This document shows, one piece after another, positions 55,103-63,135 of a DNA stretch of 64,000 bases; position 1 is the first letter of the stretch, and every line of letters starts with the position of its first letter. A program made the position numbers and the translations under genes. The notes beneath the pieces are model-generated. The model saw nothing but the letters and a program-made list of their open reading frames with translations, ran no database searches and was not told the origin of the DNA. This DNA comes from a virus. The DNA is taken from positions 1 to 64,000 of IMG/VR virus record IMGVR_UViG_3300030107_006707; one strand, written 5' to 3'.

Positions 55103-56029
55103 TTATAAATCTGATTGTTGCTCTACACTTGCAAGTGCATACTTACAATGTAGGTATTTAAACACCGCTAAATTTTGAGCATCATCGTGTACAGTATTAT
55201 AAATAATGATTTCTGCAATGTCTGTAGATTCTATTATTTTACCAGAGTCTACAGCAACTATACCTATATCACTACCAGGTGTATTACTTGACACTAAATC
55301 ATCTGTTTTAGCCACTCTAGATACAGACCTAAAATAACTTACTTGTGAATCAACATTAATAACATAAGCTTGGTATTGGTCCCGTATTAGATCATCCTGT
55401 ATGGAAGAACCAGACACGACAATAGGGTGACCCTCGTCAGCGTTATTTACAGATCCTGTTGAATACTGCATGACCATATAAACTGATTTATTAGCTAGTG
55501 TTTCTAAACCAGAAGGAGTTCCATTATATTGAAAGAAGGCCCTCTCATCATCAAACGAAATACTAGCAAAGCCACCGATGTCGCCCTCATTAAATGTTGG
55601 ACCTGCATCTGCGTCTGGTGCTTGAACGGCAAACTCTTTTCCACTGTTGTCTTGCCAAGCTACAGTGATGGCAGCGTTATCAACCTGTGTTCCATTATTA
55701 ACGTCCTCAGCAACAACATGCAACAATAGCTGACTTTTATTAGGGACATCACCTCCCACAAATCTTCTTCGTGTATTAGGTCTAATTTCATCGTTGCCTG
55801 ATTTAACAGTGCCGCCCTCAAGAACTCTCTCTGGAGCATTTCTTGGTGTTTGTTTTATTTTCCGATGTGTAGTAACAATAAAGGGTAGCGGGCCACAAGC
55901 GCCTTCATCATACTCTGAGCGAATGTCAGAATACCTAGTGATATTACCACCAGCATCCGTCATATTAAGAGACTTTGGAATTGCTCCAGATTGTAATAAC
56001 TGTTGAAATAGTTCACTTGCTGATGGCAT
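55103..56029 (-). CDS. Adhesin-like fibre protein with LamG-like domain (308 aa)
   Basis: From about residue 90 the sequence reads like a concanavalin/LamG-type beta-sandwich: TFNEGDIGGFASISFDDERA, LANKSVYMVMQYSTGS, and DIAEIIIYNTVHDDAQNLAVF, which is the usual last-strand pattern of phage LamG domains. Such domains bind surface glycans. The N-terminal 30 residues (ASELFQQLLQSGAIPKSLNM) may attach it to a neighbouring fibre protein. It belongs to the fibre cluster. Confidence 0.7.
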   Translation of the reverse strand: MPSASELFQQLLQSGAIPKSLNMTDAGGNITRYSDIRSEYDEGACGPLPFIVTTHRKIKQTPRNAPERVLEGGTVKSGNDEIRPNTRRRFVGGDVPNKSQLLLHVVAEDVNNGTQVDNAAITVAWQDNSGKEFAVQAPDADAGPTFNEGDIGGFASISFDDERAFFQYNGTPSGLETLANKSVYMVMQYSTGSVNNADEGHPIVVSGSSIQDDLIRDQYQAYVINVDSQVSYFRSVSRVAKTDDLVSSNTPGSDIGIVAVDSGKIIESTDIAEIIIYNTVHDDAQNLAVFKYLHCKYALASVEQQSDL

Positions 56030-56044
56030 ATTATTTTCCTACCC

Positions 56045-57631
56045 TTATACCCCTTTGCCGATCTGATACCAGGCTTTGTGACTGCCTTCAACAATCTGAA
56101 CAAATGTTATAGCAGATATACCACTAGAATCATGCAACGATGAAAAAGATCCGCTGACTAGTCCTGATGGTAAAACAAAAACATTGTTTGTATCAGCGTT
56201 CTGTGCGATGATTGTAAGTTTTTGACCAGAAATAGTGGGTGTTGGGAATGCTAAGCTAAAAACTTCCATTCCACCTCCCATATCACTACCATTGATTGAA
56301 CCCGCATCTAATAACACAATACCTGAAGCTGTAGAAAGGGTAGCGCTGGTTCCACTACCAAGATCTTGAGTTGTTACATCGGTTGCAAAAAAGTCTGACT
56401 TGGTTGTTCCTATAACCTCCATCTCGGTTGATGGGTCGTTAGTGTGGATACCAACGTGCCCATTTGTTCCCTCAAGAGTAATACGAGCAGCGTGTCCATT
56501 GTTAGAGGAGTCGTTACCAATCTGAAGTACTCTGAGAGCCGAGTTGGCGTGGTTTGGACAAAATGCGTCAATCAGAAACGCACTGGCCAGAGAACTAGTC
56601 ATAGTGGTACCAGCGGTTCCCTCCAAAGATAAACTAGCCAGGCGGTTGGCTCGGCTAGAGGTATCTGTCAGACCATCTGAATAAAAATCAATAAAAGGAT
56701 TCTCAGTTTCGCCAGCGGTGTTAGCAGTGTCAGCAATAAGTTTTATACCAACTTCTTTTTTGCCTTTCATAATCAAGACAACATCTTTTTCTTGCCCCGA
56801 AACAGAATCAAAAGGATCTATGATGTGCAATACGCTTTGAGGTGAATTGTTGCCGATGCCGACACGTTGATTTTGACCGTCAATAAAGAACATATGAGTG
56901 TTCTGATTGCTCTCTACCCGAAAATCAATATCTGTACTGTTCTCATTAAAAACAACTTCGTCTTGGGATGCTTCTGTTAATGTGATAAAATCAGCACCAC
57001 CAGCCTGAAAGTTTATAGAATCGTCTTGAAACCTTATGAACGTATTGTCATCGCCATTATGGTAGATGTATTCGTCTGCACCGATGTCGCCAGCTACATC
57101 CAAAGCATAATCAGGGGTTTCTGTTCCAATTCCTATTCTAGTAGTAGACGCATCTGCTATGAAATACGCATTGTTGCTATCATCTTTTATAACAAAGTCA
57201 ATGTTGTTACCACCATTATTAATTCTAACTTTATGAGGAGCACTGGAGTTATCTTGACAATCTATGTGATTGTTGCCACCCGCATTAATTCTTACTCTAT
57301 TATCAGTAAAATTAATAAATGTATTGGCATCACCGTTGTGATAGATATATTGATTAACTCCAACGTTACCAGCTACGTCAAGTTTATAGTCAGGAGCGTC
57401 TGTGCCAATACCAACACGTCCGTTCTCAAGGATAGCTACACCGCCGTTAAAACCAATGACACCTGAAACCTCAACATTAGTACTACCAGTACCAATTGCA
57501 AGATACTCAGTATTATTAGCAATTAGTTTTATTTGATCTTCTTCAAAATCTATTTTAGTATCACGATCTACATCATCAGAAGAAACTAGGTCTCCTGTGT
57601 CAACCCTTCCTCTACTCCATTTATATGCCAT
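56045..57631 (-). CDS. Tail fibre protein with VGIGT-type repeats (528 aa)
   Basis: Repeated modules are plain: VGIGTDAPDYKLDVAGNVG and IGIGTETPDYALDVAGDIG, each followed by a YIYHNGD-NTFI-F segment, then VGIGNNSPQSVLHI. This G-I-G-T-x2-P-x3-L-D-V-x-G pattern is typical of phage trimeric fibre shafts and S74-tailed proteins. No C-terminal S74 chaperone Ser-Lys pair was seen. The C-terminal part is a compact beta domain. It is separated from the upstream fibre gene by a terminator. Confidence 0.8.
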   Translation of the reverse strand: MAYKWSRGRVDTGDLVSSDDVDRDTKIDFEEDQIKLIANNTEYLAIGTGSTNVEVSGVIGFNGGVAILENGRVGIGTDAPDYKLDVAGNVGVNQYIYHNGDANTFINFTDNRVRINAGGNNHIDCQDNSSAPHKVRINNGGNNIDFVIKDDSNNAYFIADASTTRIGIGTETPDYALDVAGDIGADEYIYHNGDDNTFIRFQDDSINFQAGGADFITLTEASQDEVVFNENSTDIDFRVESNQNTHMFFIDGQNQRVGIGNNSPQSVLHIIDPFDSVSGQEKDVVLIMKGKKEVGIKLIADTANTAGETENPFIDFYSDGLTDTSSRANRLASLSLEGTAGTTMTSSLASAFLIDAFCPNHANSALRVLQIGNDSSNNGHAARITLEGTNGHVGIHTNDPSTEMEVIGTTKSDFFATDVTTQDLGSGTSATLSTASGIVLLDAGSINGSDMGGGMEVFSLAFPTPTISGQKLTIIAQNADTNNVFVLPSGLVSGSFSSLHDSSGISAITFVQIVEGSHKAWYQIGKGV

Positions 57632-57660
57632 AATAAATACCCCTGCTTATAAATAGTTAG

Positions 57661-57692
57661 TCACAAAACAAAGGAGCCACCGAAGTGGCTCC
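57661..57692 (-). terminator. Rho-independent terminator after the 671-residue fibre gene
   Basis: On the minus strand GGAGCCAC, loop TTCG, GTGGCTCC (57673-57692) is a perfect 8-bp stem with a UUCG tetraloop, followed by TTTGTTTTGTGA (57661-57672). It lies 34 bases after the stop of the fibre gene. Confidence 0.9.
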
Positions 57693-57726
57693 AATGAGGT
57701 AGTGATTTGAAACGAACTACTCAGTA

Positions 57727-59742
57727 CTAGAAGACCTCGTAGAAAAATCCATTCCATACCAAACTAAGAGCACCCTGTGGAGATGACATAGAAAGAGAAG
57801 TCTGACTATCATCAAAGTAGGCCGTTGATGCGCCACCAGCGCCTGTTAGTACAAGAATACCAGTGCCTACAGAGTTAAACTTAATCGTCAACACTTTACC
57901 TGCATCATTAGCACCAAGTCCTGCTGTGCCACTCATTGGGAGAAACAGCTTGACATCCTCTGAACCTGTTGTTCCGACAGACAAGAAGGATGGGTACCCA
58001 ACCGCAGACACACTGCCTGTTACAACAGAGCCTGTGTTTGATGCCTGCACACCACCGCCAATACTAACGGTTTCTTGTGGTGTTTGCAAAGAACCTATTG
58101 CAGCGGCTGAACTTGAATAGCCAACTTGGAGAGATGATGTCGTGTAGACAGCACCAGCCTGGAAGCTGTGAGCTAACTGGGCTGATGCACCGACTATAGC
58201 ACCAGCAGTGCTAACAGTAAATTCATCACCGTCAGTTGCAAATTCATCACCTGTTATTTTACCAGAGGCAACCACAGTACCACCGCCTGTAATATTACCA
58301 CCGATAATACCGTGACTTCCAACTGTTAGTGTTCCGTTCATTCCAACAGCACCAGTCATGTTGATACCTGTACCCGCAGTTAGATCTAAGAATCCGTCCA
58401 CAGAGCGATGAATATTTTCTCCACTATCAGTAAACTGAAGTGTAATATCGCTAGCAAGTGTAACAGTTGCACCTTGTGCAAACGTTATCATGTCTGCGTC
58501 ATTACCAGCACCGATAGTCGCACCGTTAGCAATCTCAAGTCCAGCACCAGCAACAATCTTATTGTTGAACGTTGCTGCACCAGCAGAACCCATATCAAGC
58601 GTCAAGGCTGTAATAGCACTAGTAGCATCATTACCGTTGAAGATGATATCTCCATCTGCTAGAGACGCACTAATGATAAGATTAGCTGAAGATTTTGTAA
58701 ACTTAGCAAACTCTGTGCCACCATCACTAAGACGGATATCAGCACCATCAGCATCAAGTATAATATCGCCTGCTACATCAAGTGTAAGATCGCCAGAACT
58801 TAGATCAATCTCAGTGCCATCAATTGTGATATTGTCGGCCTTGATACCAGCATCTGCTACAACTACACCGTTGAAGGTAGCTTTACCTGCGTCAGATGTA
58901 TCAAATGCTAACATGTTAATGGATGAACCACCATCATCACCAACAATGGTAAGATCTTTATCTTGTACGCCAACAGTCATAGTAATGTTATCACTTGACT
59001 CAGCGATAGTAAACTCGTTAGCACCAGCACCAATGATTAGGTCACCAAGAACCTCTGCGTTGGCACCAACACGAACATCGTCGTTAAAGGTAGCACGCCC
59101 TGCATCAGACATATCAAGCGTTAGAGCAGTGATAGCACTTGCGCCATCATTACCCTTGAAGATAATATCTTTATCAGATTGTGACGAACTAATAACAAGA
59201 TCATTTGAACTGTTTGAGATCTTACCAATCTCTGTTCCGCCATCAAGGAAGAAAACGTCTCCGCCATCTGCATCAAGCTTGATATCAGTGGCAGCATCAA
59301 TTGTTAGAGTGCCAGGAGCAACAATGTTACCTGACAAATTAACATTACCCTGTAAGAAACTTTGTCCAACTATTTCTAGTGCGGCACTACCAGAGATACT
59401 ATGACCAACAACTCTTACAGAACCACTAGCGCCTTGAAGGGCATTATTTACAGCAGCGAATCCGACTTCAGATGCTTCTCCAGATCCTGTGAAGTAAGCA
59501 CCGAGAGCAGCCATTGTAATTTTTTTAACGTTATTGCTATCAGAAGCATTTGCTATGACTAGGAGGTCACCATCTGCTGCTGCCTGGCCAATTGCTCCCC
59601 CTCCATTAACGTCCAACTCAGCAATGGCAAGTGACTTGTCCTGCAATTCAATAGAACCTGATAGCTGGAATTTTTCGTTACTATTATCAATAGCAACTGT
59701 TCCACCTAATCTAGCTAACCCAGATTGAAATTTATAAGCCAT
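57727..59742 (-). CDS. Tail fibre protein with approximately 80-residue repeats (671 aa)
   Basis: Two long repeats are seen: GTLTIDAATDIKLDADGGDV through ITALTLDMSDAGRATFNDD, and GDLTLDVAGDIILDADGADI through ITALTLDMGSAGAATFNNK. Partial copies with SSINMLAFDTSDAGKATFNG lie between and around them. This is the beta-rich, Asp/Gly-rich shaft pattern common in marine phage fibres. The C-terminus (GKVLTIKFNSVGTGILVLTG and QGALSLVWNGFFYEVF) forms a likely trimerising tip. AGGAGG lies 11 bases before the ATG at 59742. A terminator follows the gene. Confidence 0.8.
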   Translation of the reverse strand: MAYKFQSGLARLGGTVAIDNSNEKFQLSGSIELQDKSLAIAELDVNGGGAIGQAAADGDLLVIANASDSNNVKKITMAALGAYFTGSGEASEVGFAAVNNALQGASGSVRVVGHSISGSAALEIVGQSFLQGNVNLSGNIVAPGTLTIDAATDIKLDADGGDVFFLDGGTEIGKISNSSNDLVISSSQSDKDIIFKGNDGASAITALTLDMSDAGRATFNDDVRVGANAEVLGDLIIGAGANEFTIAESSDNITMTVGVQDKDLTIVGDDGGSSINMLAFDTSDAGKATFNGVVVADAGIKADNITIDGTEIDLSSGDLTLDVAGDIILDADGADIRLSDGGTEFAKFTKSSANLIISASLADGDIIFNGNDATSAITALTLDMGSAGAATFNNKIVAGAGLEIANGATIGAGNDADMITFAQGATVTLASDITLQFTDSGENIHRSVDGFLDLTAGTGINMTGAVGMNGTLTVGSHGIIGGNITGGGTVVASGKITGDEFATDGDEFTVSTAGAIVGASAQLAHSFQAGAVYTTSSLQVGYSSSAAAIGSLQTPQETVSIGGGVQASNTGSVVTGSVSAVGYPSFLSVGTTGSEDVKLFLPMSGTAGLGANDAGKVLTIKFNSVGTGILVLTGAGGASTAYFDDSQTSLSMSSPQGALSLVWNGFFYEVF
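58560..58794 (-). repeat. Fibre-shaft repeat, copy B
   Basis: Encodes GDLTLDVAGDIILDADGAD to TFNN in the 671-residue fibre and matches copy A at 59083-59313 in protein and largely in DNA. Confidence 0.7.
59083..59313 (-). repeat. Fibre-shaft repeat, copy A
   Basis: Encodes TLTIDAATDIKLDADGGD to TFNDDV in the 671-residue fibre. It shares LDADG-D, DGGTE, DIIF-GND, SAITALTLDM and ATFN with copy B. Confidence 0.7.
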
Positions 59743-59846
59743 TATAAATCCTCCTATAAAGTATTTAGCAACTTATATTAGCTAACCTACGATCTGTTTG
59801 GGTTAATCGCCTCTATTCAGAAACTTGTTATTTCTAAACCATTTTG

Positions 59847-60719
59847 CTAGTAGATAAAGAACTTATCACTACCATTAGTATATAGACTAATAGCTGCAAA
59901 AGGCGAGTTCAAAAGAATAAAATTTAGTCCATCAATTGTTTGAGATCCTGAGCCTGAAATTGCTACGTTGTGTAAGTGTGCATTTCCACCCTCATCTTTG
60001 ATCACATATGTCTGGCCAGCAGTTAGCGTACCAGCATCAGGAAGCCTAATATCTATATCACCTGATGTATTAATACTAATATAATAATCGCTAACGGAAG
60101 CAGTTGTTGTAGATGAAATGCTTCTTCTTTTATGAACTACTCCACCTTGCACACTTAGAGTGCTACCATCAAATGTTAAATTAGCTTCGCCATTAATAGA
60201 ACTGTCGCCACCAGCCGTTGTAACTCTGTTATTACCGTCATTACTAATTGTAACAGTGCCACCACCAGATGAGGCAGTGACTACAACTTTATTGTTTGAA
60301 TCTAGAGCAAGATAACTGCCTGGACCCGCAACAGTACCAGAGGGCACTCCTCTTGCATGTATAACACTTGAAACATTTAAGGTTCCTGTTATCTCAAGGT
60401 CGCTTCCATCAAATGTTAGATTAGCCTCTCCATTAAGAGAGCTATCCCCTCCCGCAGTTGTCAGTCTGTTATTTGCATCATTACTTATCGTAACGCCAGG
60501 TGCGGTAACAAGATTTGATGTGTCACCAGATGGAAACCTGGCGAATACACTTGATGCAGAATAAAATAAAACAGCCGCACCAGAAGCAGGAGCACTAGGA
60601 GTTGATGTTTGTTGGAACGCTAATAGGTTCCCGCTCAACTCTATATTTCCTGTAACTGCCGCCGTGCCTACAAAAGGAAATAGGTCTACATTCCCTATTA
60701 CAAATTTTCCATTGGCCAT
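59847..60719 (-). CDS. Short tail fibre protein with internal repeats (290 aa)
   Basis: Two copies of VTISNDxNNRxTTAGGDSS followed by NGEANLTFDGS are visible at about residues 75-115 and 150-190. The same fibre-type wording continues in ELSGNLLAFQQTSTPSAPAS near the N-terminus. The C-terminus (TYVIKDEGGNAHLHNVAISG and INLNSPFAAI-like strands ending DKFFIY) resembles the tip of phage fibres. It is the first gene of the fibre cluster, after a 185-base leader that contains a terminator and an inverted repeat. Confidence 0.75.
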   Translation of the reverse strand: MANGKFVIGNVDLFPFVGTAAVTGNIELSGNLLAFQQTSTPSAPASGAAVLFYSASSVFARFPSGDTSNLVTAPGVTISNDANNRLTTAGGDSSLNGEANLTFDGSDLEITGTLNVSSVIHARGVPSGTVAGPGSYLALDSNNKVVVTASSGGGTVTISNDGNNRVTTAGGDSSINGEANLTFDGSTLSVQGGVVHKRRSISSTTTASVSDYYISINTSGDIDIRLPDAGTLTAGQTYVIKDEGGNAHLHNVAISGSGSQTIDGLNFILLNSPFAAISLYTNGSDKFFIY

Positions 60720-60756
60720 ACAAGTTTATTCCCTAGAAGAACGCAAATTTATCTAC

Positions 60757-60774
60757 ATAAGATAAGTATCTTAT
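60757..60774. repeat. Perfect 8-bp inverted repeat in the fibre leader
   Basis: ATAAGATA and TATCTTAT flank a 2-base centre, 38 bases upstream of the 290-residue fibre gene start. It overlaps TATAAG, a possible -10 element on the minus strand (with TTTAAC 17 bases before). It might be an operator or a late promoter element; no partner site was found nearby. Confidence 0.4.
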
Positions 60775-60815
60775 ACCTGTGATAAATAGATAGTTAAAGT
60801 GACATTATACCTATG

Positions 60816-60844
60816 TAAAACAAATGCCCGCTCTAGAGCAGGCA
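60816..60844 (-). terminator. Terminator after the tRNA pair
   Basis: On the minus strand TGCCTGCT, loop CTAG, AGCGGGCA (60825-60844; one G-U pair) is followed by TTTGTTTTA (60816-60824). It lies 60 bases after tRNA-Thr and ends the tRNA transcript before the fibre genes. Confidence 0.75.
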
Positions 60845-60904
60845 TATTTCAGGTATCAAGACCCTCTAATAATACAATGCTACAATAAGTAGCTTTCTTT
60901 TTTA

Positions 60905-60980
60905 TGGTGCCCAAAGTAGGACTTGAACCTACAACCTTTGGTTTACAAAACCACTGCTCTACCAATTGAGCTATTCGGGC
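60905..60980 (-). tRNA. tRNA-Thr (anticodon TGT)
   Basis: A 76-nt cloverleaf: acceptor GCCCGAA pairs with TTTGGGC, the D-stem is GCTC/GAGC, the anticodon loop TTTGTAA holds TGT, the T-loop is TTCAAGT, and A-CCA is encoded. The first anticodon-stem pair (G-A) is mismatched; the other four pair. It reads ACA codons, which are common in AT-rich phage genes. Confidence 0.92.
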
Positions 60981-60981
60981 A

Positions 60982-61058
60982 TGGTAGGGAGTCTAGGACT
61001 TGAACCTAGAACCTACTGATTATGAGTCAGTTGCTCTAACCAATTGAGCTAACTCCCC
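60982..61058 (-). tRNA. tRNA with CAT anticodon (Met, or Ile2 if lysidine-modified)
   Basis: A 77-nt cloverleaf with encoded CCA: GGGGAGT pairs with ACTCCCT (first pair G-U), the anticodon loop is CTCATAA and the T-loop is TTCAAGT. A CAT anticodon is normally Met. However, a TilS-like enzyme is encoded 1.2 kb upstream, and TilS converts C34 of tRNA-Ile2 to lysidine. Pair 5-68 is A-T as in elongator Met tRNA and unlike E. coli Ile2, so Met is not excluded. It lies 1 base from tRNA-Thr. Confidence 0.9.
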
Positions 61059-61084
61059 GTAAAAATCTTTTCCTTTCTGCGTTT

Positions 61085-61113
61085 ATTATATTTGATATTT
61101 TTATTGTTGTGAA
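61085..61113 (-). promoter_or_regulatory. Sigma70-type promoter for the tRNA pair
   Basis: On the minus strand TTCACA (61108-61113), a 17-base spacer, then a perfect TATAAT (61085-61090), 26 bases upstream of the CAT tRNA. The match is strong. Confidence 0.7.
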
Positions 61114-61120
61114 GTGTTTT

Positions 61121-61594
61121 TTAGATCAAGTCCAAATCATTACCTGAGTACCACGGTTGCCAACGGTCAGCCGACCCTGGGTATTCAACTTTGTAGTTGC
61201 CGCCACGGCTACCTGGCTGGGCATCAGCAACAACAGCAATGATGCCTGCCAACTTCTGGCGCTGATTACGCTTGCTGTCTTTGAAGACAACAACAGAACC
61301 GACTGGATACTTAGGTGGCACAGGAGCAACCGAGTCCAGAGCTTGCGAAATGTTGTCTAGAAAATAACCAGCATGATAGTCTACCATGAGGTCACTGTGA
61401 TCATCCCAACGTCGCAGATGAGGAGCGCTGATGCTACCATCAGAGTTCTTGTAGAATGAGATCTCTTGGCCAGCCCCTTCAAACTTTACATAAACCTTTC
61501 GGTGATGAACAGCATCGTCCATAATAATGTCAACTTTGCGATTGACTAACTTAGCACGCCTTTGGATTTTTTTGATAGCATTCTCAAGCTTCAT
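61121..61594 (-). CDS. Unknown protein with SH3/KOW-like C-terminus (157 aa)
   Basis: No family recognised. The N-terminal 35 residues are basic and helical (KLENAIKKIQRRAKLVNRKV). The C-terminal 60 residues (YPVGSVVVFKDSKRN, then KLAGIIAVVADAQ, then YKVEYPGSADRWQPWY) look like a small beta-barrel of SH3/KOW type that could bind nucleic acid or protein. It has its own sigma70-type promoter and a TAAGGGAGA ribosome-binding site, so it is probably an early gene. Confidence 0.65.
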   Translation of the reverse strand: MKLENAIKKIQRRAKLVNRKVDIIMDDAVHHRKVYVKFEGAGQEISFYKNSDGSISAPHLRRWDDHSDLMVDYHAGYFLDNISQALDSVAPVPPKYPVGSVVVFKDSKRNQRQKLAGIIAVVADAQPGSRGGNYKVEYPGSADRWQPWYSGNDLDLI

Positions 61595-61616
61595 AACTCT
61601 ATCTCCCTTACAATTT

Positions 61617-61644
61617 ATAATACCATAGCATGGCTAGGAGTCAA
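61617..61644 (-). promoter_or_regulatory. Sigma70-type promoter for the 157-residue gene
   Basis: On the minus strand TTGACT (61639-61644), a 16-base spacer and TATTAT (61617-61622), followed by AAATTGTAAGGGAG leading to the ATG at 61594. The same arrangement occurs at 63967-63994. Confidence 0.7.
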
Positions 61645-61672
61645 GGAAATATAAAACTTTTTTTCACTTTTT

Positions 61673-62230
61673 TTACCAAAAATCAATTTCTTTTACAAAG
61701 GGCAAATCAATAAACTTATCAAAGCTAGAGCAGATGTAATCATCATTGCCTACCTTACTACCTGACTGTTGATGCTTGAAGATAGTACGATCACCAGTGC
61801 TAATGTAATCAGCAAAATCTTCTTTGTTGAAGTAATACATCTGCACACGTTTAGATTTAGAATCCTGCGGGTTGATACCACAAAAGATTAGGCGCTCCCA
61901 ATCCTTACCAACGGCAACATGATTAATAATAAACTTATCATCAATAATCTGATTACCCTTAGAGACAGCTAGTGAAAACTTAATCTCAGTCTTGTACCCA
62001 TCAATGATTCGGTCATGACCTGGGTCTGTAGGCGGAATAACCTTGTAGCCCATTTGGCCCATAAGGTTCTCTACAAAATATTCACCAGCTACACCTTTTT
62101 GTTTGTTGCCTAATTTGTGGTAATCTTTGAACACTAGATCACCAGACCAATTGTTATTGTGACGATTCAGCTTTTCCCATTGGGCGTCCTCAACCAGATA
62201 ATTGAATACTTCATTAATACATTTCTGCAT
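61673..62230 (-). CDS. PD-(D/E)XK restriction-endonuclease-like protein (185 aa)
   Basis: A nuclease-type core is visible: QKGVAGEYFVENLMGQMGYK with the early Glu, then PGHDRIIDGYKTEIKFSLAV, where the Asp plus Glu-x-Lys fit the PD-(D/E)XK catalytic triad. This layout occurs in restriction-like endonucleases. A role in host DNA degradation or repair would be expected; no partner methyltransferase is seen. It overlaps tilS by 17 bases. Family call is moderate. Confidence 0.7.
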   Translation of the reverse strand: MQKCINEVFNYLVEDAQWEKLNRHNNNWSGDLVFKDYHKLGNKQKGVAGEYFVENLMGQMGYKVIPPTDPGHDRIIDGYKTEIKFSLAVSKGNQIIDDKFIINHVAVGKDWERLIFCGINPQDSKSKRVQMYYFNKEDFADYISTGDRTIFKHQQSGSKVGNDDYICSSFDKFIDLPFVKEIDFW

Positions 62231-62819
62231 GTCTTTGCTCCACTAGTTTACGAAATGTTTTGTGAATACCAGGGTTAACTTCTTTAGCATTTGGTAGGAT
62301 ATCGTGCCTAACAATGCTCCTCATATATTTTCTATCATGATTACCAGGGTCCGTCAAGAAAGGAACATTTTTATTTTCACACCACTGAACAAGATTTTCT
62401 TTTGGCGTAGAGAGAAATGGTCTGATAACATTTCTATTCTTATATGGGATGATACTAGCCCGCCCATGAATAGAAGAAAACAAAAACCACTCAATCACAT
62501 CGTCTAAATTGTGCCCTGTAATAACAGGCAAGTTAAAGCCATGAAACTCTTTATATCGCTCGTTTCGCCAGTGCTCCTCAATAGAGGTCTTGCTTGATCT
62601 TTCCTGACTCAAAGACCCCACAGCAAGTGGAATTTCTTTTTCTTTACAATACTGCCTGACGAAGTTGTAAGCCTCTTCACCAAACTCAGTTCGGTGATCA
62701 AAATAAAAAGCTGTTACTTTATGATTGTTATTAAGAAAATCTAGGATAGCCATGGAATCAGGGCCACCGCTTACAGCTACAACAAGTTCTCTAGGCAACT
62801 TCCCTAAAACTTTTAACAT
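62214..62819 (-). CDS. tilS: tRNA(Ile)-lysidine synthetase-like PP-loop ATPase (201 aa)
   Basis: The N-terminal PP-loop VVAVSGGPDSMAIL (SGGPDS, residues 17-22) and the later VITGHNLDDVIEWFLFSSIHG, IRPFLSTPKENLVQW and FLTDPGNHDRKYMRSIVRHDILP follow the TilS/MesJ catalytic domain. TilS joins lysine to C34 of the CAT-anticodon tRNA-Ile so that it reads AUA. The protein stops after the catalytic domain (typical bacterial enzymes are about 310-430 aa), so the substrate-binding C-terminal domains are missing. It is encoded close to a CAT-anticodon tRNA gene. Confidence 0.85.
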   Translation of the reverse strand: MLKVLGKLPRELVVAVSGGPDSMAILDFLNNNHKVTAFYFDHRTEFGEEAYNFVRQYCKEKEIPLAVGSLSQERSSKTSIEEHWRNERYKEFHGFNLPVITGHNLDDVIEWFLFSSIHGRASIIPYKNRNVIRPFLSTPKENLVQWCENKNVPFLTDPGNHDRKYMRSIVRHDILPNAKEVNPGIHKTFRKLVEQRHAEMY

Positions 62820-62820
62820 C

Positions 62821-63045
62821 TTATAACATCACTACTCTAACTTTACCAGGGTAACCAGGCATCCCAGTTTTACATTCTAAGCCTTGATCCTCAGCAACCT
62901 TGAGAACCACCTCGGACAACGCTTCACTATCACCAACGATAAAGTAAGTAAATAAATGTTTACCCATCCATAGAGATAAGAATTTTTTAACTTCATTCTC
63001 CACCTCCTCATATTCTAGTCCTTGTAAATCTAATGTAGGAACCAT
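62821..63045 (-). CDS. Small Smr-like protein (74 aa)
   Basis: The ATG at 63045 has AAGGAG upstream; the longer open frame runs back into the tRNA gene and is not credible. The start PTLDLQGLEYEEVENEVKKF matches the first motif of Smr (small MutS-related) domains (LDLHGL-x-EEA), and FIVGDSEALSEVVLKVAEDQ fits the second half, but the GxG-type nuclease motif is not clear. It ends 1 base before tilS. The ribosome-binding site directly follows the tRNA-Arg CCA. Confidence 0.65.
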   Translation of the reverse strand: MVPTLDLQGLEYEEVENEVKKFLSLWMGKHLFTYFIVGDSEALSEVVLKVAEDQGLECKTGMPGYPGKVRVVML

Positions 63046-63058
63046 TATTGAAACTCCT

Positions 63059-63135
63059 TGGTGATCCAGGCAGGATTTGAACCTGCGACCCACGGTTTAG
63101 AAGACCGTTGCTCTATCCAACTGAGCTACTGGACC
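63059..63135 (-). tRNA. tRNA-Arg (anticodon TCT)
   Basis: A 77-nt cloverleaf with encoded CCA: GGTCCAG pairs with CTGGATC (one G-U), the D-stem is GCTC/GAGC, ACGGT-CTTCTAA-ACCGT is the anticodon arm, and the T-loop is TTCAAAT. It reads AGA, a codon favoured by AT-rich phages. Confidence 0.93.

Noticed and set aside
57640-57660. TATAAATA near 57651 as a T4-type late promoter
   Set aside because: It lies on the plus strand, opposite to all genes; the minus-strand reading is TATTTATA, which does not match the late consensus.
58490-59404. 304-codon open frame on the plus strand
   Set aside because: It lies wholly opposite the 671-residue fibre gene, whose repetitive codon use leaves the antisense frame open; composition is Ser/Ala/Pro-rich and no promoter or ribosome site is seen.
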